5,834 nt of DNA, taken from Clostridia bacterium (GTDB taxonomy: Bacteria > Bacillota > Sulfobacillia > SLMV01). The stretch lies in the NCBI GenBank assembly GCA_003554565.1, contig PWGR01000044.1, forward strand, positions 1-5,834, in the 5' to 3' direction. The notes beneath the pieces were generated by a model, which did no database searches, was not told where the DNA came from, and saw only the letters and a program-made list of their open reading frames with translations. A program made the translations under genes and the position numbers. Below, piece by piece: positions 1 through 5,666 of this stretch (the stretch's first letter is position 1; each line of letters opens with the position of its first letter).

Positions 1-1
1 G

Positions 2-64
2 GACGCAATCGATGATGAAAAAGAGGACGACGATGAAGATGAGACCGAAGAGGAACAGCAGTGA
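2..64 (+). CDS. C-terminal end of an unidentified protein with an acidic tail (5' truncated by the window)
   Basis: Reading from base 2 gives 20 residues and then TGA at 62-64. The residues are DAIDDEKEDDDEDETEEEQQ, of which 14 are Asp or Glu. The rest of the gene lies to the left of the window, so the family cannot be identified from what is visible. Acidic, disordered tails of this kind occur, for example, at the C-terminus of the RNA polymerase delta subunit (RpoE) of Bacillota, and this is one candidate. Several unrelated proteins end in the same way. The other two plus-strand frames give no comparable ending: frame 1 stops after four codons. The gene is convergent with guaB, and the two stop codons are separated by 72 nt that contain a perfect inverted repeat. 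I am fairly confident that this is a real coding end because of its strong compositional bias, but I have no functional call. Confidence 0.6.
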   Translation, partial: DAIDDEKEDDDEDETEEEQQ

Positions 65-95
65 AAGCGCCGGTCATGCAAGACAGACTGCCAAT

Positions 96-130
96 CCTGT
101 GGGGGCGCTCAATCCAACCGCCCCCACAGG
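96..130. terminator. Perfect 12-bp inverted repeat between convergent genes, possible bidirectional terminator
   Basis: The left arm CCTGTGGGGGCG (96-107) is the exact reverse complement of the right arm CGCCCCCACAGG (119-130), with an 11-nt loop (108-118). The hairpin is GC-rich and lies 31 nt after the stop of the plus-strand gene and 6 nt after the guaB stop. This is the expected place for a shared terminator. Neither side is followed by a run of T: the plus strand continues TCCTGGC and the minus strand ATTGGCAGTC. It is therefore not a textbook intrinsic terminator. It could act as a weak terminator, a Rho-assisted one, or a stabiliser of 3' ends. Confidence 0.5.
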
Positions 131-136
131 TCCTGG

Positions 137-1612
137 CTAACCATCCTGTATCTCACCGGCCTGGTAGTTGGGAGGCTGTTTAGTTATGGTCACATCGTGC
201 GGGTGACTCTCGCGTAGCCCCGCGCCTGTGATCTGCGTGAACTGGGTGTCCCGCTTCAGCTGCCTGATGTTTGCCGCCCCGCAGTAGCCCATGCCTGACT
301 TCAAACCGCCGATCAGCTGGTATACTATGGCTGATATCGCCCCGCGATATGGAACTCTTCCCTCGACTCCCTCGGGAACTGCTTTGTCCCCTTCCTCCTG
401 GAAGTACCTGTCACGGGTTCCTCTTTCCAGCGCCCCCTCGGAACCCATGCCGCGATAGACTTTGTAACTCCTGCCCCGGAAAATCTCCGTCTCCCCCGGG
501 CTTTCCTCCGTACCGGCAAACAGCCCACCTATCATCACCGCAGACGCCCCGGCAGCAATGGCCTTGGCGATGTCTCCCGAATACATAACCCCGCCGTCGG
601 CAACAACGGCGATGTCCTCCTCTTCAGCAACAGCGACCGCCTCGGAGATGGCAGTCAGCTGGGGCACGCCCACCCCCGCAATAACTCGGGTGGTACAGAT
701 CGAACCGGGCCCGACCCCTACCTTGATTGCATCAGCTCCTGCATCTATCAGGGCCCGGGCTCCCTCCCCGGTGGCCACATTACCGGATACTATAGCGACG
801 TCGGGAAACTCGCGGCGGATACGCTCTGTAGCCTTAAGCACATTCCGGGAATGGCCGTGCGCACTGTCCACAAATACGGCATCCACCCCGGCCCCTACCA
901 GGAGCCGGCAGCGGTCCATGAGGTCATCGCCAATGCCCACTGCGGCGCCGGCCAGAAGGCGACCCCCACCATCCCGGGCGGAATTCGGATACTTCCTGGC
1001 TTTTTCAATATCTTTTATGGTAATGAGCCCGCGCAGGCGAAAATTATCATCGACAAGGGGCAGCTTCTCGATCTTGTACTCGGCCATAATCTCCCGGGCC
1101 TGATCGAGATCCGTGCCCTCGGGTGCGGTAATGAGACCCTCCGATGTCATAGCCTCGTGTATGAAGCGATGGAAATCCTTTTGAAAGCGCACGTCGCGGT
1201 TGGTTATGATTCCGACCAGCACCTCACCGTCCACCACCGGCACACCACTGATATGATATCTATCCATCAAGTCGACGGCATCCTGCACGCGATGATCTGC
1301 AGTTAGAGAAAAGGGATCAGTAATGATGCCGTGTTCAGATCGCTTGACCCTGTCGACTTCACCCGCCTGCTTCTCGGGTGACATGCTCCGGTGGATTACC
1401 CCCAGGCCGCCCTCCCGGGCGAGGGCAATAGCGGTGCGGGCCTCGGTGACCGTATCCATAGCGGCGCTGAGAATCGGGATATTAAGGCTTATGTCGTGAG
1501 TCAGCTCAGTAGACACATCAATATCTTTGGGCACTACCTCAGAGTAACGGGGCAGAAGCAGGACATCATCGAATGTCAGCCCCCGACCTGCAATTCTACC
1601 ATTCAGGGTCAT
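137..1612 (-). CDS. guaB: Inosine-5'-monophosphate dehydrogenase (IMPDH)
   Basis: A 491-residue cytosolic enzyme that oxidises IMP to XMP with NAD+, the rate-limiting step of guanine nucleotide synthesis. The usual family length is about 480-500. The catalytic (beta/alpha)8 barrel starts with GLTFDDVLLLP (11-21) and SAAMDTVTE (49-57). It is interrupted by a tandem CBS (Bateman) module at about 95-205, then resumes. The barrel carries VDSAHGHS (248-255), the active-site loop GPGSICTTR (301-309) with nucleophile Cys306, VADGG (337-341), the mobile flap with RDRYF (400-404) and EGVEGRVPYRG (414-424), and the C-terminal ESHPHD and ITKQPPNY segments. In the family, the CBS module binds regulatory purine nucleotides. 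The ATG at 1612 has AAGGGGG 6 nt upstream and gives the family-typical N-terminus. The stop is TAG. The gene has its own 261-nt upstream gap, so it is probably transcribed separately from murC. Nothing is missing or broken. Confidence 0.98.
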   Translation of the reverse strand: MTLNGRIAGRGLTFDDVLLLPRYSEVVPKDIDVSTELTHDISLNIPILSAAMDTVTEARTAIALAREGGLGVIHRSMSPEKQAGEVDRVKRSEHGIITDPFSLTADHRVQDAVDLMDRYHISGVPVVDGEVLVGIITNRDVRFQKDFHRFIHEAMTSEGLITAPEGTDLDQAREIMAEYKIEKLPLVDDNFRLRGLITIKDIEKARKYPNSARDGGGRLLAGAAVGIGDDLMDRCRLLVGAGVDAVFVDSAHGHSRNVLKATERIRREFPDVAIVSGNVATGEGARALIDAGADAIKVGVGPGSICTTRVIAGVGVPQLTAISEAVAVAEEEDIAVVADGGVMYSGDIAKAIAAGASAVMIGGLFAGTEESPGETEIFRGRSYKVYRGMGSEGALERGTRDRYFQEEGDKAVPEGVEGRVPYRGAISAIVYQLIGGLKSGMGYCGAANIRQLKRDTQFTQITGAGLRESHPHDVTITKQPPNYQAGEIQDG

Positions 1613-1618
1613 AACATT

Positions 1619-1625
1619 CCCCCTT
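1619..1625 (-). promoter_or_regulatory. guaB ribosome binding site
   Basis: The minus strand reads AAGGGGG followed by 6 nt (AATGTT) and the ATG of guaB. It is a G-run variant of the Shine-Dalgarno sequence, like those in front of murC, tsaD and rimI in this window. Confidence 0.75.
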
Positions 1626-1639
1626 CACCTGACTTATTA

Positions 1640-1675
1640 GTTATATACGTTAACACAACCGACGATCGCCCTCAA
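1640..1675 (-). promoter_or_regulatory. Possible guaB promoter (AT-rich stretch)
   Basis: On the minus strand, TTGAGG (1675-1670) is followed after 17 nt by TAACGT (1652-1647). This resembles a sigma-70/SigA-type pair, but the -10 matches the consensus at only three of six positions. A better -10, TATAAC (1645-1640), lies just downstream but has no good -35 at 17 nt. The stretch of about 25 nt around these boxes is clearly more AT-rich than the rest of the window and lies immediately upstream of the guaB ribosome binding site. A promoter here is therefore plausible, but its exact boxes are uncertain. Confidence 0.3.
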
Positions 1676-1726
1676 TACTCCAATTTTCGCTGCCTTTGTT
1701 CCTGAGCGGCAGGCAGTATCTCCCGT

Positions 1727-1757
1727 GCAGCGCATTTATCGGAGAAATGATCGCTGC
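1727..1757. repeat. Imperfect hairpin in the murC-guaB gap
   Basis: GCAGCG (1727-1732) pairs with CGCTGC (1752-1757), and ATTT (1734-1737) pairs with AAAT (1745-1748) inside it, with a small asymmetric internal loop. The hairpin lies about 117 nt after the murC stop and about 115 nt before the guaB start. On the minus strand it is followed by ACGGGAGATACT without a T run, so it is not a classical intrinsic terminator. It could be part of the murC 3' end or the guaB leader, or it could be chance. Confidence 0.3.
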
Positions 1758-1873
1758 TTTGGCCCGCGCCTTGTGAATATGCGATGCAAAGCTGGGTACA
1801 AGGGAGGTGGTGGCTCACCCGCGTTTCGGACCAGAGGCTGCAGGTTGGACTTCTCCAGATGAAGGACGATAGT

Positions 1874-3259
1874 CTACTCGGCGAGCTCCTCGGCCACCCG
1901 CCAGATATCTCCCGCTCCCATAGTCAACACGAGATCTCCCGGCTCAGCAGTCTCATACAGGTACTGCACTATCTCGTCGTACTCCTTCATCACACTCACT
2001 GTCAGGTTACCCCGGGCGCGAATCCGCTCAGCCAGGGCGTCCGAGGAAACCCCCGGTATCTTCTTCTGCCCCGCCGGTCGGTATATGGGCGTAAGGACCA
2101 GCTCATCCGCCCGGTCAAAACAGCGGGTGAATTCATCCATCAGGGCCAGGGTCCTGGTATGCCGCTGCGGCTGAAACACGGCAATCACGCGTCGTTCAGC
2201 CAGCCCGCGGGCGGCCCGCAGCGTGGCCGCTATTTCCGTGGGATGATGTGCGTAATCATCTATGATCAGCACACCCTCCCGCTCACCTACACATTGAAAA
2301 CGCCGGCCCACTCCGCGGTAGCCAGCCAAACCTCGCGCGATGGTCTCCCCGGAAAGCCCCATCCTTCTCGCCAGCGCTGCAACCTGCAGTGCATTTTTGA
2401 CCATGTGCAGGCCGGGCGCCGGAACGCGACAACGATGCACAACACTCTCGCGCTCCACCAGTGTGAAGGCAGAAGCCCCCGCGCGCAGTGTTATATCAAC
2501 TGCCCGGTAATCGGCTTCGGCATCATCGACCGAACAGGTGATCACCTCGCCGGGCACATCGCGGGCCAGAGAACGGAGCTGGGGATCATCCGCCGACACA
2601 ACCACCGCTCCCTCCGGCTGCGCATTGGACAGAAACTGCGCGAACACTTCCACCATGTTGTCGAAGCTTCCACCATAAAACTCCAGATGCTCGGGCTCCA
2701 GGTTAGTGGCGATAATGTAACGGGGACGATACCGCAGGAAGCTCCCGTCACTCTCGCAAGCCTCTGCCACCAGATAAGGAGATGAGCCCACCCGCGCCGT
2801 GAACCCACTGCCGACCAGCTCTCCACCCACAAGAACCGTGGGGGAAAGGCCAGCACTTTCCAGCATTTCCCCGGTCATGGCCACGGTGGTGGTTTTTCCG
2901 TGGGTGCCGGTCACGGCAATGCTGTAATCGTAACGATGCATCAAATGGGCCAAGACATGAGAACGATGCAGCACGGGCAGATTCATCTCCCGTGCCCGCT
3001 CGATTTCCGGATTGTCGTCGGGAACGTCGGTGCTGTATACGACGGCACCGGCTCCCCGCAGGTGTCCTGCATCGTGTCCGACACATACGGAAATTCCGGC
3101 CGAACGTAGTCGCTGCAGGCGAGGCGACTCCTTGGCGTCGCAACCGGTGACGGTTGCACCCTGGGCCGCCAACACATAGGCCAGCCCGCTCATACCGTAG
3201 CCGCCAACTCCAATGAAGTGCAGGGGACCCTGCAGGTCGTCTATTTCTCTCTGCGGCAT
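1874..3259 (-). CDS. murC: UDP-N-acetylmuramate--L-alanine ligase
   Basis: A cytosolic Mur ligase that uses ATP to add L-alanine to UDP-MurNAc, the first step in building the peptidoglycan stem peptide. From the chosen ATG the protein has 461 residues, which is usual for MurC. The N-terminal Rossmann-type UDP-binding domain starts at LHFIGVGGYGMSG (13-25). The ATP-binding domain follows with P-loop GTHGKTTT (118-125), EACESDGSFL (166-175) and the TNLEPEHLEFYG region (185-196). HMVKNALQVAA (285-295) marks the Mur-ligase His/Asn motif. The C-terminal domain contains DDYAHHPTE (334-342), FQPQRHTRT (362-370) and MGAGDIW (447-453). MurC-specific motifs and length argue against Mpl or MurD. The frame stays open to an ATG at 3364 that directly abuts the tsaD stop, but the extra 35 residues are Pro/Gly-rich and unlike any MurC N-terminus. 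The ATG at 3259 has AAAGGGGGGG upstream and gives the normal start. The stop is TAG. The gene lies 105 nt downstream of tsaD and away from a visible dcw cluster. Confidence 0.95.
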   Translation of the reverse strand: MPQREIDDLQGPLHFIGVGGYGMSGLAYVLAAQGATVTGCDAKESPRLQRLRSAGISVCVGHDAGHLRGAGAVVYSTDVPDDNPEIERAREMNLPVLHRSHVLAHLMHRYDYSIAVTGTHGKTTTVAMTGEMLESAGLSPTVLVGGELVGSGFTARVGSSPYLVAEACESDGSFLRYRPRYIIATNLEPEHLEFYGGSFDNMVEVFAQFLSNAQPEGAVVVSADDPQLRSLARDVPGEVITCSVDDAEADYRAVDITLRAGASAFTLVERESVVHRCRVPAPGLHMVKNALQVAALARRMGLSGETIARGLAGYRGVGRRFQCVGEREGVLIIDDYAHHPTEIAATLRAARGLAERRVIAVFQPQRHTRTLALMDEFTRCFDRADELVLTPIYRPAGQKKIPGVSSDALAERIRARGNLTVSVMKEYDEIVQYLYETAEPGDLVLTMGAGDIWRVAEELAE

Positions 3260-3266
3260 TCCCGCC

Positions 3267-3273
3267 CCCCCTT
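3267..3273 (-). promoter_or_regulatory. murC ribosome binding site that decides the start
   Basis: The minus strand reads AAAGGGGGGGCGGGA and then the ATG at 3259. The purine run with seven consecutive G is a strong Shine-Dalgarno candidate at a workable distance from this ATG. The alternative upstream ATG at 3364 has only AAAGG with 3 nt of spacing, inside the last codons and stop of tsaD, which is too close for efficient initiation. Confidence 0.65.
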
Positions 3274-3364
3274 TCCCCTCATAGTATGTACCAGCTGTCA
3301 CGGGCGCACACGGCCCCGGCGACGGAATGTATGGCATGCCGGAGGTAGGCACCTCATCGCACAT

Positions 3365-4405
3365 TCACCTTTGTACCGGGCGAATGGACAGAGATGGGTT
3401 CGCATCCAGCTCCATTCCGTCGTCCCCGTGATGCAGAAAGCGTCGGTACCCGGCGGCGGCCACCATTGCCGCATTGTCGGTACAGTACTTGGGAGGAGGA
3501 ATAATGATCTCCACCCCCATTTCACCCGCCAAATCCCGCAGGCGGCGGCGCAGCTGGCGGTTTGCAGCCACCCCACCCGCGGCTATGAGCGTTCGGACCC
3601 CGGTCTCCCGGATGGCCTTCTGGGCCTTGGTTGCCAGCACCTCCACTACTGCCTCCTGAAATGAGGCCGCCACCCTCTTCTGTTCTTCGTCAGACAACCT
3701 GCCCTCAGGGATGTCCCGCTCCTCCAGGTACACGGCCACGGCCGTCTTCAATCCACTGAAGCTGAAATCGAATGAGGAATCGGACAGCATGGGGCGCGGG
3801 AAATCTATCAAGTCCCCCCGGTATTCTGCGGCCAGGCGATCAATCACCGGTCCCCCAGGATACCCGAGTCCCAGAAGCCTGGCAACCTTGTCGAAAGCCT
3901 CACCAGCGGCATCGTCCCTGGTCCCGCCTACCAGTGTTCCCTCCACGGAATCGGGCTCCTCCACCAGCAACAGTTCGGTGTGCCCCCCGGAGACGATCAG
4001 GCACAGGGCGGGGGCAGCAAGGCGTGCCGTGCGATCCAGCACCGATGCCCAGACGTGAGCCTTGAGATGATTAACACCGACCACAGGAGTCCCCGTGGAC
4101 CAGGACAGGCCCTTGGCCACCATCACTCCCACCAGAAGGCACCCTATCAACCCCGGGCCCCGGGTCACAGCGATCAGGTCCACGTCGTCCAGCCCTATCC
4201 CTGCAGATTGCAGAGCGCCCCGAAATACGTGGACTATGTTCTCCGAATGGCCGCGAGATGCAAGCTCCGGCACCACACCCCCGTAATCTGCGTGCAGTTG
4301 AGTCTGAGAGCTCAGCACGTTGGCCAAAACACGATCCCCCGCGTCCACGACGGCAACCCCGGTGTCATCGCAGGAGGTTTCGATCCCCAGAATGATGCAG
4401 CTCAT
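3365..4405 (-). CDS. tsaD: tRNA N6-threonylcarbamoyladenosine (t6A37) transferase, TsaD/Kae1 family
   Basis: The catalytic subunit of the bacterial t6A machinery. With TsaB and TsaE it transfers threonylcarbamoyl from threonylcarbamoyl-AMP to A37 of tRNAs reading ANN codons, in the cytosol. It has 346 residues, typical for the family, with an ASKHA (actin/Hsp70-like) fold. Visible motifs are GIETSCDDTG (7-16), the HLKAH metal site (His113, His117), SGGHTELL (139-146), GEAFDKVARLLGLGYPGGP (168-186), FDFSFSGLKT (212-221), IAAGGVAANRQLR (274-286) and CTDNAAM (308-314) with the third metal ligand Asp310. The ATG overlaps the rimI stop in ATGA, and AGGGGG (4418-4413) lies 7 nt upstream, so translation is probably coupled to rimI. 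Older annotations called this family O-sialoglycoprotein endopeptidase (gcp/ygjD). The catalytic and metal residues are all present. Confidence 0.98.
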   Translation of the reverse strand: MSCIILGIETSCDDTGVAVVDAGDRVLANVLSSQTQLHADYGGVVPELASRGHSENIVHVFRGALQSAGIGLDDVDLIAVTRGPGLIGCLLVGVMVAKGLSWSTGTPVVGVNHLKAHVWASVLDRTARLAAPALCLIVSGGHTELLLVEEPDSVEGTLVGGTRDDAAGEAFDKVARLLGLGYPGGPVIDRLAAEYRGDLIDFPRPMLSDSSFDFSFSGLKTAVAVYLEERDIPEGRLSDEEQKRVAASFQEAVVEVLATKAQKAIRETGVRTLIAAGGVAANRQLRRRLRDLAGEMGVEIIIPPPKYCTDNAAMVAAAGYRRFLHHGDDGMELDANPSLSIRPVQR

Positions 4406-4953
4406 GAGTGCGCCCCCTGATCTGAATCCTCAAACCGGAACGTCGCGAGCATCTTTCCCACATCCTCACACTTCATCACCACCGCATCCTCATGCGTATC
4501 AGTATAGTAGTTCGCGCGAATTCCCTGTACTTTGAACCCGTACCTCTGGTAGAAACGCCGCGCCTGCTTGTTGGACTTCCGCACCTCCAGCGTCATCCGC
4601 CGGAGGCCGCGAAACTGGACTCTCTGCATCAGAGTCAAGAGCAGTCTCGTTCCCACTCTCCGACCACGCTGGTCGGGATCCACAGCTATGTTGGTTATGT
4701 GCGCGCCGCCTGGAAGCACCCACATACCTGCATAACCCACGAGCTCATCTGCACGGCAGGCCACTACGTAATCAGCATTAGAATTTTCCTCTATTTCCGT
4801 CTGAAAGAGAGTCTCGGACCAGGGAGTGGGAAATGAGCGCCGCTCGATCTTCATCACCGCGGGCAGGTCCTTTACGCGCATGGTCCTGACATACACTTCG
4901 CTGATCTCGTCACTGCCGGGACGATGCTCAGACGGGGAGGAAAACAGACTCAT
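4402..4953 (-). CDS. rimI: GNAT-family protein N-acetyltransferase, RimI type
   Basis: RimI transfers an acetyl group from acetyl-CoA to protein N-termini, classically ribosomal protein bS18 in enterobacteria; the substrate in this organism is not known. A single GNAT domain covers about residues 20-162. It includes the acetyl-CoA pyrophosphate loop DPDQRGRRVGTRLL (92-105) and TLEVRKSNKQARRFYQRYGF (121-140). By family comparison, the latter holds the general-base Glu123 and Tyr135. RANYYTDTHEDAVVMK (146-161) is the RimI-typical end of the fold. At 183 residues the protein is longer than the roughly 150-residue family norm, with about 20 extra residues at each end. The start could be ATG at 4953, sharing one base with the tsaB stop (TGATG), or GTG one codon earlier at 4956. 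AGGGGG (4967-4962) is 8 or 5 nt away, so both are acceptable. The stop overlaps tsaD by 4 nt. Position and motifs make the RimI subfamily likely, though GNAT substrates are hard to assign. Confidence 0.92.
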   Translation of the reverse strand: MSLFSSPSEHRPGSDEISEVYVRTMRVKDLPAVMKIERRSFPTPWSETLFQTEIEENSNADYVVACRADELVGYAGMWVLPGGAHITNIAVDPDQRGRRVGTRLLLTLMQRVQFRGLRRMTLEVRKSNKQARRFYQRYGFKVQGIRANYYTDTHEDAVVMKCEDVGKMLATFRFEDSDQGAHS

Positions 4954-5666
4954 CACTGATTCCCCCTCTCGGCCGCAGATGGACGGTAATAATGCGGGTG
5001 CAGTTCCTCCGGCGGAAGAGACCTGCCACTGCGCAATTCATACCACCCCAGGCGGGCGACGGTCGCTGCCCGGATGGGAGTGATGATCCGAAGCCACTTG
5101 TGAATACCCGCAGACTCAACTGCCCCGGGATCATCACCAATGCACACGAGATCCGAACCGGAAGGGAGCATCTCGTCAACTACACCGGCGGTTTCCGCCC
5201 CCGAGCGCCGGGATGGAGGTATCAGTTCCTCCGGAGCCCACTCCTGATCGGAAACGCACGAGTCCTCGGGTCTCCGATACAGAGCGGAAAACCCACCACC
5301 GCGCCCTGCACTTACAACGGACACGACGTATCCCCCGGGGGCAACGTGCGCGTCTGCGGCCAGCGCCGCTGTGGAGGTAACCCCGGCGACCGGCATCTGC
5401 CGGCCCAGCATCACTCCCTGAACCAGCGCCGTGCCGATGCGAAGCCCGGTATACGAACCGGGGCCGACAGTCACTGCCACCCCATCGATATCCACCAGAC
5501 CAACATCCAGATCATCCAGCCAGCGGATGATTGAAGCGGGGAGGAGCCGGGAGGCCCGCCGCGGAGCCCGAACCGTCCATTCGCCCTGCAGCTGTCCTTC
5601 ATCCAGGACTGCTGCACTGACCGTATATGCAGATGTATCAATGCCGAGCACCCTGATGGTCCTCAC
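4953..5666 (-). CDS. tsaB: tRNA t6A biosynthesis protein TsaB (TsaD partner)
   Basis: TsaB is a TsaD paralogue without the metal site. It forms the TsaB-TsaD heterodimer to which TsaE and tRNA bind during t6A synthesis. From the GTG at 5666 it has 237 residues, within the usual 220-240. Visible features are the N-terminal strand VLGIDTSAYT (6-15), the family signature GPGSYTGLRIGTALVQG (68-84), and PHYYRPSAAE (224-233) near the C-terminus. The HxxxH metal pair of TsaD is absent, as expected. The open frame extends to an ATG at 5705, but the added residues (EAACTCWTVEPE) do not resemble the family. The start is ambiguous: GTG 5666 has TGGAG 6 nt upstream, GTG 5651 would lose the first residues, and the best Shine-Dalgarno, GGAGGTGA (5670-5663), lies 5 nt before an ATC at 5657 that would read M-R-V-L-G-I-D-T-S. 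The gene begins inside the out-of-frame end of tsaE and its stop touches the rimI start. Confidence 0.94.
   Translation of the reverse strand: MRTIRVLGIDTSAYTVSAAVLDEGQLQGEWTVRAPRRASRLLPASIIRWLDDLDVGLVDIDGVAVTVGPGSYTGLRIGTALVQGVMLGRQMPVAGVTSTAALAADAHVAPGGYVVSVVSAGRGGGFSALYRRPEDSCVSDQEWAPEELIPPSRRSGAETAGVVDEMLPSGSDLVCIGDDPGAVESAGIHKWLRIITPIRAATVARLGWYELRSGRSLPPEELHPHYYRPSAAERGNQ

Noticed and set aside
558..1306. Plus-strand open frames antisense to guaB
   Set aside because: They are shadows of the guaB reading frame in GC-rich DNA, with no plausible ribosome binding site or protein family.
1613..1700. Purine-type riboswitch upstream of guaB
   Set aside because: I could not find the conserved three-way-junction core or loop sequences of purine or PRPP/ppGpp riboswitches; only short local pairings are present.
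1736..1876. In-frame continuation of 45 codons after the murC TAG, suggesting stop-codon readthrough
   Set aside because: MurC already ends at its family-typical C-terminus (MGAGDIW followed by a short helix). A 45-codon open stretch is expected by chance in GC-rich sequence, and no readthrough signal is visible.
1784..2785. Long plus-strand open frame (333 codons) antisense to murC
   Set aside because: It lies opposite a well-supported murC, its translation has no recognisable domain and odd composition (many His, Arg, Gln and Pro), and such open antisense frames are common in GC-rich genes.
1874..3259. Alternative call of Mpl or another Mur ligase instead of MurC
   Set aside because: The EACESDGSFL segment, the DDYAHHPTE and FQPQRHTRT motifs, and the length of about 460 residues fit MurC.
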